The notes: generated from the sequence alone by a model not told the origin. A stretch of DNA of 64,000 nucleotides from Lysinibacillus sp. JNUCC-52 (GCF_015999545.1 NZ_CP065546.1:1178001-1242000); one strand, 5' to 3'. Shown: positions 1 through 9,779, counted from the first letter of the stretch. Program-made: numbers and translations.

Positions 1-26
1 TTGTAATTTACTTCTAAAAATAGAAA

Positions 27-785
27 TTATATGCCGATTTTTCGCATTTCCTCTAGAATCTTTTCCATTTTATCTTCAATATTTGTGTCAGTAAGTCGGT
101 TAAAGTGTACCTCATCGATTATTTTTCCATCACACATAAACAGTATTCGATCTGTCCTTGCTGCAATCTTTGGATCATGTGTTACAAGCAGCACTGCTGT
201 CCCTTCTGCATTAATTTCAGTAATAATGTCCATTATTTCCTGTGCTGATTTTGAATTAAGCGCACCTGTCGGCTCATCACCGAAAATAATTTTAGGATTG
301 CTTATCAGTGCACGGCAAATACCTGCACGTTGAAGCTGTCCTCCCGAAACTTGTGTGATATCACGTTTTTCGAGCTCATCAATTCCAACCTTTTTCATAA
401 GTGCTCTAGCTTTCTTTGTTATCTTGTCTATGCTTTTTCTATTATCTCGCAATGAAGGAAGTAGAATGTTATCTAAAATATTTAAGTTTTTAAGCAAAGT
501 CGGCTGCTGAAAAACAAACCCCATTTTTGTTCTTCGTAAATCGGCAAGTTTCTGTTCACTCAGTAGTGACAAATCCATTCCATCAAACGACACCTTTCCA
601 GTGTCAATGCTATCCATACCACTTAATGCAAACATAAGGGTAGATTTTCCTGAGCCTGATGGACCCATAATAGCAACAAATTCTCCCTCATTTATCGTAA
701 CGGATACGCCATTCAGAACATGGTGCTTTTTCGCCCCTTCACCGAATGATTTTACAATATTGTCTCCGAGAATTATTTTCTTCAT
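27..785 (-). CDS. ABC transporter ATP-binding protein, MacB/LolD type
   Basis: Nucleotide-binding subunit (252 aa) that should power the FtsX-type permease encoded just upstream. Walker A GPSGSGKST lies at residues 41-49, the signature VSGGQLQRAG near 147, Walker B IIFGDEPTG near 167, and the H-loop in LLVTHDP near 200. This is the layout and usual length of MacB/LolD/BceA-like ATPases, which drive export or extraction of peptides, lipoproteins or antibiotics. It is the last gene of a tetR-permease-ATPase set, three bases after the permease stop. The substrate cannot be read from sequence. The family call is firm; the physiological role is unknown. Confidence 0.93.
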   Translation of the reverse strand: MKKIILGDNIVKSFGEGAKKHHVLNGVSVTINEGEFVAIMGPSGSGKSTLMFALSGMDSIDTGKVSFDGMDLSLLSEQKLADLRRTKMGFVFQQPTLLKNLNILDNILLPSLRDNRKSIDKITKKARALMKKVGIDELEKRDITQVSGGQLQRAGICRALISNPKIIFGDEPTGALNSKSAQEIMDIITEINAEGTAVLLVTHDPKIAARTDRILFMCDGKIIDEVHFNRLTDTNIEDKMEKILEEMRKIGI

Positions 786-788
786 AAA

Positions 789-3107
789 CTACTCCTTTAT
801 ATTTTCGGATATTTTAATTTTCCCAGCACTCAAAGTACTAATAATCGTTGCAATCAGTACCGAGCATGTCATCAGTAGCGGACAAAATAGGTATGCCGCT
901 AAAGGATTGACCGAAAATGTAAACGACGAAGCACCAAAAGAAGAGATCATTGCACCTGCTAGTAAACTTCCGACCGTATTAGCAAGCAGTGTACCAACAA
1001 CCATTCCAATCAATAAAATGAATAATGAGCGGGCAATATACTGTGTCGTAATATCTGAATTTGTAAACCCTACCGCTTTCATTACAGCGATAGCGTATCG
1101 ATCTTTTACTACAAGCATTTTCATAAACAATAACGTAATTAGTACAGTGATAAAGAGTGCAACGGCAATGGCAGCGCGTGAAGCCTTTCCTACTGCATCA
1201 ATTGTTGAGCCGAAAGTTTGTAAGACGTAATTATTGATATCTGAAACTTTTGCATAGGTAAAGTGATTCGTATACTCTATCATTTTATTTTCGAGCATAG
1301 CTTTATCGGAAAATTCTACACTAATAACACTCCACATCATATTGGTAGAATGGTCATTAAAAGTGGCCTTCGCAGTTTTTCCACCGTTTGTAATATCAGA
1401 ATAGATGCCACTAACCGTAAATTTCCGTTCTTTTCCTGCAATGACGAGTGTCATAATATCACCTACTTTTTTACCTAGCTCAGCGGCATTTAACACAGAA
1501 AGTGCAATTTCATGTTGTAAAGCTGGAGCCCTGCCAGTTGAATATTTTATTGGGAAAATTGAGTGGTTACCAAGTTCAATTTTTATATTTCGCTCTGCTC
1601 CATTTTCCATTTTTACTTTAAATGTTTTGGTCGACAGAACTGTATGTTTTGTTATAGTTCTATCATTGTTTATGGCATATAAAATTTGTTTTGTTTTTTG
1701 AGATATATTATCAGTTTGCTGAATGTCAATACGCATATCGTAGTTTCCAATACCCATATATTTGATGAAGTTATTTGAGGAAATCGTGTTGTAAAGGTTA
1801 AGTGGAACAATCATAATAAAAGATGAAATAACAAGCACTGTTAGCATTGTGGCATATAGTCTTTTTCTTGACAGCACATCTTTAATACCAAGAAATATAT
1901 TTATGTTAATTAGGCGGTTGCTATTCAAGCTAAATCTCTTTGTTCCCATATTTTGTTCTTGCGAAGTACCATAGTGTAGTGCCTCAACAGCAGAAATTTT
2001 TCGAAAGCGTTTCAACACTCCGTTTACATAAGCAATAATGGCACAAAAGACAAGCACTACTCCAATTATTCCAAAAAGTGAAGCAAGAGAAGAATTGTCG
2101 CTTTCCCCCATATAAAGCCTAATATTTTCAAGAAGTATGTTTTTGAACAAAAATGAACATACAAAACCGATTACACTACCTGCCAATGCAATGGCTGCGT
2201 ATTTTGCTAAATATATCTTCTTTATATTAGAAACTGGTAATCCAATTGCCTTCATTACACCTATTTCGCGGTAGTCTAATTCGATTTTCGCGAGGAGTGT
2301 AAAACGAATGCACATAAAGGCAATGGCAACGACTAGTACACTGACAAGGAGTATAATGCCGATCATCAATCCATCAGTAAGCGCATTAATCATTTTAAAT
2401 AGTGGATAAGTAATTGTCGGGCCATTTGCTTCAAGTCCAGCGGTTGCATAGGCAGTTTCAAATGCCCCGAGCGTCGATAAATCTTTTAATCTGAACTCGA
2501 TTAAATATTCCATACGGCCAAAGCCTTTTATGTCCTCGTAATCATTTTTACTAATAAGAAACCGCTTTGAAGAGGAGAGCATCGAATTCATCTGTGAATC
2601 TCTTAAAAATCCCGCAACAGTAAATTGTTTCCCACTTATCGCTGCCTTATCACCGATCTTTACGTTGTTTTCTTTCATATAACGGATCGGTACATAAAGT
2701 TCACCATCTAACGCATCGATTATATTGCCATCAAGATCCAGAAGATAATCGAATTTCTTACTTTGAATTGTAAAACCATTATCCTGCACATTATTTGCAA
2801 ACGAACGATCACCTAAAATAATTTGCGAGCCGTCAATATTGAGAAACTCAAGCACTTGATAATCTTGAACGTTATGATTCTGTTTTGCAAAGTCTTCAAG
2901 TCGAACTGTATCAATATTACCTACATGCATTTGCATAAAATGAGGGGTTTTCGCCTGCTTCATAAGTGTATCTAACGCCCCCGAAAGATTAACAACAAGT
3001 ATTGCTGATAATGCAACAAGCATAGCCGCGACCGCAACAAATATCATTGTTGTTAGCGAAATCAGTTTGCTATTTGAAATGTCATTACGGATTATTCTGT
3101 AATACAT
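789..3107 (-). CDS. FtsX-family ABC transporter permease
   Basis: Integral membrane permease of 772 aa. One N-terminal membrane helix (about residues 15-40) is followed by a large extracytoplasmic domain, then a three-to-four-helix FtsX block (about 245-365). A second soluble domain follows, and a C-terminal FtsX block ends the protein (about 640-765, with motif MKAVGFTNSDI). The motif MKAIGLPVSNI in the first block mirrors it, so the protein is an internally duplicated FtsX/MacB-type permease. It pairs with the ATPase immediately downstream and follows the tetR gene by 97 bp, suggesting drug- or stress-induced export. Substrate unknown. Confidence 0.9.
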   Translation of the reverse strand: MYYRIIRNDISNSKLISLTTMIFVAVAAMLVALSAILVVNLSGALDTLMKQAKTPHFMQMHVGNIDTVRLEDFAKQNHNVQDYQVLEFLNIDGSQIILGDRSFANNVQDNGFTIQSKKFDYLLDLDGNIIDALDGELYVPIRYMKENNVKIGDKAAISGKQFTVAGFLRDSQMNSMLSSSKRFLISKNDYEDIKGFGRMEYLIEFRLKDLSTLGAFETAYATAGLEANGPTITYPLFKMINALTDGLMIGIILLVSVLVVAIAFMCIRFTLLAKIELDYREIGVMKAIGLPVSNIKKIYLAKYAAIALAGSVIGFVCSFLFKNILLENIRLYMGESDNSSLASLFGIIGVVLVFCAIIAYVNGVLKRFRKISAVEALHYGTSQEQNMGTKRFSLNSNRLININIFLGIKDVLSRKRLYATMLTVLVISSFIMIVPLNLYNTISSNNFIKYMGIGNYDMRIDIQQTDNISQKTKQILYAINNDRTITKHTVLSTKTFKVKMENGAERNIKIELGNHSIFPIKYSTGRAPALQHEIALSVLNAAELGKKVGDIMTLVIAGKERKFTVSGIYSDITNGGKTAKATFNDHSTNMMWSVISVEFSDKAMLENKMIEYTNHFTYAKVSDINNYVLQTFGSTIDAVGKASRAAIAVALFITVLITLLFMKMLVVKDRYAIAVMKAVGFTNSDITTQYIARSLFILLIGMVVGTLLANTVGSLLAGAMISSFGASSFTFSVNPLAAYLFCPLLMTCSVLIATIISTLSAGKIKISENIKE

Positions 3108-3204
3108 ATGTCACCTCTGTTCAAGCTTTTTAACAGATTGAAAAACATAATTCACCAGCTAGCCTTCCTGTCTATGAAAAGGGAATTCCCTAATGAATAG
3201 CGAA

Positions 3205-3861
3205 TTAATCTAAAGTCTTCTCACCACCGCTATCTCCTTTTACATTATCGAACATCCTCATCATGTGCATTAGACTTCCACTTTCAACACCTAACAGTCG
3301 TTCGACATTAAATAGTAAAGCTTGTATACGCCTGGCAACCTCTGCATTCGTTAAATTGACCATTGCATCATCAAAAACAGTATTGGTATACGCCACAATC
3401 ATTTCCATACATTCATAAGGATATGGCGTATTAAAAAGTCCTTGCTCAATACCTTCCCGAATAATTCCCGTTAATACTGGCGGAACCTCATTAACTATCA
3501 CTTTTTGTATTTTTTGATGCATAAGCGCATTTTGCGGTTTATGCATATGCTCTATTACTTCTTTACCATTACCATCACTTATGTTTAATGCCATGACAAC
3601 GCCGATAATACGCTCATAGAAGGAAATATTCTTATTCGCAGCAATTTCTTTTGCACAATATAAAATTTGCACCGTATAGCGTTCAATCAACGCATCCATA
3701 ATATCCTCTTTCGATTTAAAGTGATAATATAGCGTCCCCCGTGCAATACCTACTTTTTCTAAAATTTCATTAGTACTTGTGCCATCAAAACCTTTTTGAC
3801 CGAAAAGCTCATCAGCTACATCCAGTATTTCGTTTCGACGCTCTTCCGCTTCTTTTCTCAT
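3205..3861 (-). CDS. TetR/AcrR family transcriptional regulator
   Basis: 218-aa repressor-type regulator. The N-terminal helix-turn-helix (residues 10-55, including GTSTNEILEKVGIARGTLYYHFKSKEDI) is a typical TetR_N domain; the rest is the variable ligand-binding and dimerisation domain. The start has a good GGAGGAGG ribosome site. It lies first in the same direction as the FtsX permease and ATPase genes, so it probably controls their expression and its own. Palindromes overlap its promoter (see the separate entry). The inducer is unknown. The family call is secure; autoregulation is inferred. Confidence 0.92.
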   Translation of the reverse strand: MRKEAEERRNEILDVADELFGQKGFDGTSTNEILEKVGIARGTLYYHFKSKEDIMDALIERYTVQILYCAKEIAANKNISFYERIIGVVMALNISDGNGKEVIEHMHKPQNALMHQKIQKVIVNEVPPVLTGIIREGIEQGLFNTPYPYECMEMIVAYTNTVFDDAMVNLTNAEVARRIQALLFNVERLLGVESGSLMHMMRMFDNVKGDSGGEKTLD

Positions 3862-3876
3862 TGCCTCCTCCTTACT

Positions 3877-3927
3877 GACCGACTGTCTGTCTATACCATT
3901 TTATGGTACTATAGGCTATATTGTCAA
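3877..3927 (-). promoter_or_regulatory. tetR promoter with two candidate operators
   Basis: Reading the minus strand, -35 TTGACA (3922-3927) and -10 TAAAAT (3898-3903) are separated by 18 bp. The -10 sits in the inverted repeat TACCAT-TTT-ATGGTA (3894-3908). Just downstream lies GACAGACAGTCGGTC (3877-3891), a near-palindrome of the GAC/GTC kind often bound by TetR proteins. The positions fit autorepression. Confidence 0.6.
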
Positions 3928-3965
3928 CGTTATTCACCAAATCTGTTAAATTTTATGTCATCTAA

Positions 3966-4005
3966 CAAAAAAACCGCAACTCTATGAATAGCTTGAGATG
4001 CGGTC
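3966..4005 (-). terminator. Rho-independent terminator of the MFS gene
   Basis: On the minus strand the arms ACCGCATCTC and GAGTTGCGGT close a hairpin followed by a run of seven T. It ends transcription of the MFS gene at 4070-5272. Confidence 0.8.
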
Positions 4006-4069
4006 ATTGTTTCTATTATCGTTCATGTGCAAAATAACAAAATTTCTATCAACATAGTATTTTACTCTA

Positions 4070-5272
4070 CTAGTTGGTAATTAATCGTTGTTTGGCAATG
4101 ATGCTCTTTAACACAAATGTGAGCACACATGCAATAACTAAAAATACCGTAATCATCGCAATTACGCCTACCCAACCAAAGTGCATCCAAAACACGCCCC
4201 CTGCGGTGCCACCCACACTCGAACCAAAATAATAAAAAAATAAATACAGCGATGATGCTTGCGCCTTATCATGAGTGGCACGCCTGCTTACCCATCCACT
4301 TGCTATTGAATGGGCTGCAAAAAAACCAAAGGTAAAAACTGTAATACCTACTATTTTTAATAACAGTAGACCTTGTAATGTAATAATTGCACCTGCCAGC
4401 ATAATAGCAATCGCTAACAATAACATTTTTTGACGTCCAAAACGATCGGCTAAACTGCCAAACCATGCCGAGCTAAATGTCCCTACCAAATAAATAACAA
4501 ATATCCATCCGACAATGGTAGCACTTAAATTATAAGGTGGTGCCATTAATTTAAATCCAATATAATTGTAAAGTGTCACAAAGCTACCCATTAACACAAA
4601 GCTAATGCCAAATAAGCAAAGCATCGACGGATCTTTTAAGTGCTGAATAAGAGACTTTGTTAACGCCTTTATTTGTAATGGACGTGCCGTAAAATGCTTA
4701 GAATTCGGTAGCATCCATATAAATAACACACTAATTATTAAACTAATTATCCCAAGTACAATCATACCTACTTGCCAGTTATACAAGTCTGTTAATGTAC
4801 CGATAATGACACGGCCACTGAGCCCCCCTACAGAATTGCCACTTATGTAAAGCCCCATCGCAATTCCTAAACTTGACGGGGCAATTTCCTCTCCTAAATA
4901 AGCCATCGCAATAGCTGGTAACCCTGCAAACACAACACCTTGAATAACGCGCAATACTAATATAGTTTCAAAGTTTGGCGAAAAAGCAAGCGCTATCGTC
5001 AAAACTGATGCTGCAAATATAGATATTGTCATTAACGACTTTCTTCCCCACGCTTCAGATAATGAGCCGACAATTATCATACTAATCGACAAAGCCAATG
5101 TCGTTACAGATAATGACAAACTTGCTATTGCAGGTGAGACATTAAACTCCTCGGCAAACGTCGGTAGTAGTGGTTGCGATACATATAAGTTCGCGAACGT
5201 AATAAACCCAGCTAAAAATAATGCCCAATTTGCTTTGTTAAATGCTTTTGTTCCCTTCTCTATATAGTCCAT
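4070..5272 (-). CDS. MFS transporter (drug/metabolite efflux type)
   Basis: 400-aa major facilitator with about twelve membrane helices. The loop 2-3 signature is seen as GSLSEAWGRKSL near residues 68-79, and a second-half counterpart as GSLADRFGRQKML near 270. It resembles the YnfM/YgaY-like group of single-component proton-driven exporters. It is transcribed alone, with its own terminator downstream. The following gene on the other strand starts 302 bp away. The substrate cannot be deduced. Start ATG is preceded by an AAAGGAG site. Confidence 0.88.
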   Translation of the reverse strand: MDYIEKGTKAFNKANWALFLAGFITFANLYVSQPLLPTFAEEFNVSPAIASLSLSVTTLALSISMIIVGSLSEAWGRKSLMTISIFAASVLTIALAFSPNFETILVLRVIQGVVFAGLPAIAMAYLGEEIAPSSLGIAMGLYISGNSVGGLSGRVIIGTLTDLYNWQVGMIVLGIISLIISVLFIWMLPNSKHFTARPLQIKALTKSLIQHLKDPSMLCLFGISFVLMGSFVTLYNYIGFKLMAPPYNLSATIVGWIFVIYLVGTFSSAWFGSLADRFGRQKMLLLAIAIMLAGAIITLQGLLLLKIVGITVFTFGFFAAHSIASGWVSRRATHDKAQASSLYLFFYYFGSSVGGTAGGVFWMHFGWVGVIAMITVFLVIACVLTFVLKSIIAKQRLITN

Positions 5273-5574
5273 CTCTATCTCCTTTCGACGACTTGTCCCT
5301 TCTATCTATTATTCTAATACAACATTCTCTAAAAAACACTGGAAGGTTGTCAAAATTTAGACAAACTATATGACCTTTTCTTTTATTTTCCATTATTTTT
5401 ATTTGACAATATTATTAAAAGCATAAACTAGCATTACTATTGCTTAACAGGAAATCAAAAAATATCTCTTTTCTGTTAAATGAATGTTTTTACTATTTTG
5501 AATTAGCCATTATTGTGCTACAGTGAAGGAATAATCTAGAAATCACTGTTTTTATAAAGACTTGGAGGTATTTC
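5273..5574. other. Intergenic region between divergent MFS and chemoreceptor-like genes
   Basis: 302 bp, very AT-rich, presumably holding both divergent promoters. A TTGACA at 5403-5408 is visible on the plus strand without a convincing -10. No sigma-D-type motor/chemotaxis promoter was recognised before the chemoreceptor-like gene. No short ORF with a good ribosome site was seen. Confidence 0.4.
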
Positions 5575-6399
5575 ATGAAAATGATTGAAGCTTTAGCTCT
5601 ATCCGCACACTACATTCACCTTGCATTAAAAGAGGAAGCGATAGTAGCTGTCATAGAGAAGGAAAGTGAAACAGTTGTAAAATATTTAGCAGGCAAACGT
5701 GCCGACACTGGTTATGTGGATGGTCAAAAAGTAAATGCAAATGATCAAAATGTATACATCGCCTTTGCTGGAAAAAATGCAGATGTGATCATTCCCGAGG
5801 ACGTATACGGCGTTGCCATCAATGCTTTTGCCTTTCCGATTCGAGAAAACGGTAAAGTAGTTGGGGCACTAGCCTTTGGATTACCGATAGATAATGAGCT
5901 CAAACTGGAACATTATATGAATACAATGGATAATATTGTGAATAGTCTTCAAGATAAAGTACATACAATTGCTTCTCATTCAGAGGAGCTAGCAGCAACA
6001 AGTGAGGAAATTAACAAACAGGCACAACACGCCCTGGAGGATTCAGAAAAAACAAATGATGTGACAGATTTAATAAAAAGTATTTCTCGCCAAACGAATT
6101 TACTTGGCTTAAATGCATCGATAGAAGCGGCTCGCGCAGGTCAGCATGGAGCTGGTTTTAATATCGTCGCACAGGAAGTTAGAAAACTTTCATTTGAAAC
6201 GTCTTCTGCAACAGAAAATATCGAAGCTTCTCTTCGCAATATTAATAGAAATCTTGATAATCTAAAGCAAAATATGGGACAAATCAATGATGCAACAAAT
6301 GAACAGGCCCAACTTGTACAAGATTTTAGTGAAATTATTGAAGAACTAACAACGCTAAGTCAAGAAATGAAGAGCTTTATGCATAATGCTTTAAAATAA
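5575..6399 (+). CDS. Soluble methyl-accepting chemotaxis-like protein (YfmS-like size)
   Basis: 274-aa cytoplasmic protein without membrane helices. The N-terminal 120 residues form a small sensor-like domain (motif [20 protein letters not shown]). A coiled coil follows, then a short chemoreceptor signalling tip with the hairpin core [21 protein letters not shown] and QEVRKLS at about residues 165-212. The receptor-kinase contact region is conserved, but the adaptation bundle is much shorter than in ordinary receptors. Size and architecture recall the soluble B. subtilis chemoreceptor YfmS; this comparison is from memory. It has a GGAGG ribosome site and is followed 25 bp later by an acetyltransferase gene. 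Confidence 0.82.
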   Translation: MKMIEALALSAHYIHLALKEEAIVAVIEKESETVVKYLAGKRADTGYVDGQKVNANDQNVYIAFAGKNADVIIPEDVYGVAINAFAFPIRENGKVVGALAFGLPIDNELKLEHYMNTMDNIVNSLQDKVHTIASHSEELAATSEEINKQAQHALEDSEKTNDVTDLIKSISRQTNLLGLNASIEAARAGQHGAGFNIVAQEVRKLSFETSSATENIEASLRNINRNLDNLKQNMGQINDATNEQAQLVQDFSEIIEELTTLSQEMKSFMHNALK

Positions 6400-6424
6400 A
6401 TGGTAGAATTGAGGCAGCAATATT

Positions 6425-6961
6425 ATGGAAATAAATATCAATCATGAATTAACGTTACGAACAATCGCTATTGAAGATGCAGAGGCTGTTTTTGCACTAA
6501 CAAATAATTCAAGGGAAAATTTACGTGAATGGTTGCCATGGTTAGATTTCACCAAAGAGCTTTCCGATACAAAAGGTTATATAGAAGGCTGTATTACTGG
6601 CTACGAAGCTAAAACCAGCCTATCTCTTGTTATTATTTTCCGCAATAAAATTGTAGGCATTGCAGGATTTAATACTATTAATAATACAAATAAAATTGCA
6701 GTAATTGGCTATTGGCTCGATAAAGATGCGCAAGGCCACGGCATTATGACAACAACGGTTCAAGCTTTAGTACAATACGCATTTGACGAATTACAACTGA
6801 ACAAAGTGGAAATCCGTGTAGCTGTAGGTAACACAAAAAGCCGCGCAATCCCTGAACGACTTCATTTCACTACTGAAGGAACAATACGCGCTGCAGAGTG
6901 GCTATATGATCACTACGTCGACCACGTCCTTTATGGCATGCTTGCGAGCGAGTGGAAATAA
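6425..6961 (+). CDS. GNAT N-acetyltransferase, RimJ/RimL type
   Basis: 178-aa acetyl-CoA-dependent transferase. Features of the RimL/YdaF group are visible: N-terminal LTLRTIAIEDAEAVFALT, the central GYWLDKDAQGHGIMTTTVQAL (acetyl-CoA pyrophosphate-binding loop, residues 98-118) and the C-terminal NTKSRAIPERLHFTTEGTIR. Such enzymes acetylate protein N-termini, ribosomal proteins or small amines; the acceptor here is unknown. It lies 25 bp after the soluble chemoreceptor gene and may be co-transcribed. A bidirectional terminator follows at 7053. Confidence 0.88.
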   Translation: MEININHELTLRTIAIEDAEAVFALTNNSRENLREWLPWLDFTKELSDTKGYIEGCITGYEAKTSLSLVIIFRNKIVGIAGFNTINNTNKIAVIGYWLDKDAQGHGIMTTTVQALVQYAFDELQLNKVEIRVAVGNTKSRAIPERLHFTTEGTIRAAEWLYDHYVDHVLYGMLASEWK

Positions 6962-7052
6962 ACAGCTGAGAGGAACTCGCTTTGCGCTGATAAAACTTGA
7001 ATAATTGCCACTAGAAGCTCATATTGCGTCACAAATAGCGCCACTTAGCAAC

Positions 7053-7093
7053 AAAAAGCTAGCTAATACATAATAGTATTAGCTAGCTTTTTT
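7053..7093. terminator. Bidirectional terminator
   Basis: A perfect stem AAAGCTAGCTAATAC / GTATTAGCTAGCTTT with a six-base loop, A-rich on the left and T-rich on the right. It can serve both the acetyltransferase (+) and the flotillin gene (-). Confidence 0.85.
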
Positions 7094-7100
7094 CTAATTT

Positions 7101-8657
7101 TTATTGTTCAACTGCTTCTTTTTGTTTTTCTGCCGTCGCAACAGGCTCTGGCTGTTTCACTAGCTCTGTCGCAATACGCTCAAGCTCTGGTCGCAATGTG
7201 TGCTTACCAGCGTAGCTTTCGATTAATTCCTTCACATCAATACCTGATGTTTCTTTTAATGTTTCTTGTAGTGTCGACATTAAGTTCGTTGCATAAGAAG
7301 TCACCTTATTGGCACCACTTCCACCTTCACCGCCACCAGTGTCCACAACTGTAATTTTATCAATATTACCAAGTGGGCTAGCAAGCTCTTTCGCATACTC
7401 TGGCATCATGCGTACAACCATATCAAGAACAGCTGCTTGACCGTAGTATTCAAAGGCTTCGGCAATTTTACGTTTCGCTTCGGCTTCTGCAAGACCTCGT
7501 AGGCGAATAATATCCGCTTCTGTTTCACCTTGTGCACGCTCAGCATCCGCTTTCGCGATACCATCTAAACGAATCTTCTCCGCTTCTGCCTTTGCTAACG
7601 ACTCAATACGATATTTCTCAGCATCTGCTTGTGCAAGCTCACGCATTTTTTCAGCTTCTGCATTTTGTTCTATAGCATAACGATCAGCGTCTGCCTTTTT
7701 CTTCACTTCTGAATCGTATTGCTTTTCACGACGTAAAATTTCTTTTTCTTCTAATTCAATTTGTTTTTGACGTTCGATAATGCGAATTTGCATTTCTTGT
7801 TCTGTTACTTCCTGTTTCGCACGTGCAGTTTCTAATTCATACGCTTGGTCTGCACGAGCTTTTGCAACATCTTGCTCACGACGGAATTCCGCCACTTTTA
7901 ATTGATTTTCTTTCTCGGCTTCAGCAATTTCTGTTGCACGTTCAAGCTCAGCCTTTTGCGCTTCTTTCGATGCTTCTGCACGCTTAATACGCGTTTCTTT
8001 ATCTGCTTCGGCAGTCGCAATATCTGCATCTCGTTTCACTTGTGCAATCCTTGGCTTACCAAGTGAATCAAGATAACCATTTTTATCGCGTACATCTTTA
8101 ATTGTAAAGGAAACAATGACAAGACCCATCTTCGCTAAATCTTGTGAAGCTACACGTTGTACTTCTTGCGAGAATTTATCTCGGTTTTTATAAATCTCTT
8201 CAACTGTCATAGATCCTAAAATCGAACGTAAATGGCCTTCCAATACTTCCCGTGCTTCCCCTTCACGTTCTGACTTTTGCTTCCCTAAAAACTGCTCAGC
8301 AGCTGTAGCGATTTCTGAAATCGAACCACCAATTTTAATAATCGCTGTACCATCTGCCATTACTGGCACGCCCTGCTCTGTATACACTTCAGGTGTTGTA
8401 ACTTCTAATTTACTTGATAATAAGCTTAATGGTTGCGCTTGCTGGAAGATTGGGAAGACGAATGTACCGCCCCCACGAATAATTTTAATGCGATTTCCTG
8501 ACTCATCTTTATGTACATTTTTTGAGCCAAGATAGCTACCTGTTACAATCAGTGCTTCATCAGGACCCGCTGTTCGATACTTTGTTACATACAGTGCCAC
8601 AAGAGCGATTAATATAAATGCTACAATTCCTAGAACTATCAAAATTTCCATTGACAT
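7101..8657 (-). CDS. floT: Flotillin-like membrane scaffold protein
   Basis: 518-aa flotillin (YuaG/FloT family). One N-terminal membrane helix (residues 5-25) is followed by an SPFH/band-7 domain (about 30-200). A long Ala/Glu-rich coiled coil follows (about 210-400, repeated KAEAEK and AEADKE motifs), then a C-terminal oligomerisation region. Flotillins organise membrane microdomains that affect signalling, secretion and membrane fluidity. It follows the NfeD-like gene by 15 bp in the same order as yuaF-yuaG of B. subtilis, and the sigma-W-like promoter supports envelope-stress control. Symbol assigned by family and gene order. Confidence 0.93.
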   Translation of the reverse strand: MSMEILIVLGIVAFILIALVALYVTKYRTAGPDEALIVTGSYLGSKNVHKDESGNRIKIIRGGGTFVFPIFQQAQPLSLLSSKLEVTTPEVYTEQGVPVMADGTAIIKIGGSISEIATAAEQFLGKQKSEREGEAREVLEGHLRSILGSMTVEEIYKNRDKFSQEVQRVASQDLAKMGLVIVSFTIKDVRDKNGYLDSLGKPRIAQVKRDADIATAEADKETRIKRAEASKEAQKAELERATEIAEAEKENQLKVAEFRREQDVAKARADQAYELETARAKQEVTEQEMQIRIIERQKQIELEEKEILRREKQYDSEVKKKADADRYAIEQNAEAEKMRELAQADAEKYRIESLAKAEAEKIRLDGIAKADAERAQGETEADIIRLRGLAEAEAKRKIAEAFEYYGQAAVLDMVVRMMPEYAKELASPLGNIDKITVVDTGGGEGGSGANKVTSYATNLMSTLQETLKETSGIDVKELIESYAGKHTLRPELERIATELVKQPEPVATAEKQKEAVEQ

Positions 8658-8672
8658 ATTAGTATCTCTCCT

Positions 8673-9203
8673 TTAAATAAATTTTTTTTCATAGGCTCTC
8701 ACATAAAGAGTGCCTGCCCTCACTTCAACAACAAGGACTGTCGTATCATAATCAATTACCTCATTGTCAAAGCCCACAGCTCGCTTTGCAATCATACCGC
8801 TCGTAGTCTCAATAACTACTTCACCAAAGCCATCAGACGGTATTGGTACAATCACCTTCCCTAACTGACCTTCAAGTGATTCTTCTGTATAGGCTAATGA
8901 GACATCGGCTGATTTGAGTGGAACGAGAATAAATAAATAAAAAAGGGCACTTAAAATAACTCCTATTACAGCAGCTACACCGATATTCCAAACGCTAGGG
9001 AAAAAGGCTAACTTCTCTAAAATAAAACCAGCTGCTGACATCAACGTAATGAAAGATAGAATGACACTTGGATTTAAAATCGGTAGACTTTCTCCTACAC
9101 CCTCGACGGCATCACCGAAAAACATAAACAAAACGGTTGCCAGTCCCGCGAAAATTAATACCACTAAATAAATTTGCTCCAATGTATAGCCAAATAGCGT
9201 CAA
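8673..9203 (-). CDS. NfeD-like membrane protein (YuaF type)
   Basis: 176-aa membrane protein: four hydrophobic segments in the first 110 residues, then a soluble OB-fold-like NfeD domain (LEGQLGKVIVPIPSDGFGEV onward). NfeD proteins are the usual operon partners of flotillins and may help assemble membrane microdomains. I chose the TTG start at 9203 because AGAGGTG lies at proper spacing before it. The GTG at 9212 is part of that ribosome site. First gene of the two-gene operon with floT. Confidence 0.88.
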   Translation of the reverse strand: MTLFGYTLEQIYLVVLIFAGLATVLFMFFGDAVEGVGESLPILNPSVILSFITLMSAAGFILEKLAFFPSVWNIGVAAVIGVILSALFYLFILVPLKSADVSLAYTEESLEGQLGKVIVPIPSDGFGEVVIETTSGMIAKRAVGFDNEVIDYDTTVLVVEVRAGTLYVRAYEKKFI

Positions 9204-9234
9204 GTAGATCACCTCTTTTCAACGTATTACCTAC

Positions 9235-9263
9235 TATACGATTACACTTTGAAAAAAGTTTCA
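9235..9263 (-). promoter_or_regulatory. Sigma-W-type promoter of the NfeD/flotillin operon
   Basis: Minus strand TGAAAC (9258-9263), 17-bp spacer, CGTATA (9235-9240). This matches the extracytoplasmic-function sigma-W consensus (TGAAAC, 16-17 bp, CGTA). In B. subtilis the homologous yuaFGI operon is a known sigma-W target. Confidence 0.8.
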
Positions 9264-9398
9264 AAATTTTTTAGATTATCTAAATTTTTAAACTAAGCAA
9301 TTAGTTGTGCAAAATAAGTCATTCATCTGCGTATATTTATTCTTCACTTCAAACCATGTTACAATAGAAAAGATTAAAGGCATCGAAGGAGATATTGC

Positions 9399-9779
9399 AT
9401 GAAGCTATCCACCGTTTTAAATGTTTGTATTTTCTTATTTTTCACTTTACTGTTTGTCAATGATTTTTTCCCTGCTACGACGCTAGCTGAGCTGTTGTCG
9501 AAGAAAATTATCCTTGTCATATTAATCGTGCTTGTATGTATACAAATGATGACTTCAAAAGGTACATATAAAAAGATATCCAAAAAGGCGTATGCTGGAT
9601 TAACGCTCTATACAATTGGCCTTTGGATTGTGCTCACATTATTAGGTGGGGAATCAGAAATTGGTCTATCCTATAATAGCCCTATTTTCTACCTTATTGT
9701 GATAGTACTTGGCTTTGATTTGCTACGTGTATATCGTCAATGGAAACGTGAAGAAGCAGAAAAAAATAACGTAAAATAA
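9399..9779 (+). CDS. Small four-helix membrane protein of unknown function
   Basis: 126-aa protein with four predicted membrane helices (about residues 5-25, 33-50, 67-82 and 93-110) and a basic/acidic C-terminal tail rich in Arg, Lys and Glu. I recognise no family motif. It has a clean AAGGAG ribosome site seven bases before its ATG and its own terminator downstream, so it is likely a real monocistronic gene. It is divergent from the sigma-W operon; the shared intergenic region may link their regulation, but no evidence shows this. Confidence 0.75.
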   Translation: MKLSTVLNVCIFLFFTLLFVNDFFPATTLAELLSKKIILVILIVLVCIQMMTSKGTYKKISKKAYAGLTLYTIGLWIVLTLLGGESEIGLSYNSPIFYLIVIVLGFDLLRVYRQWKREEAEKNNVK

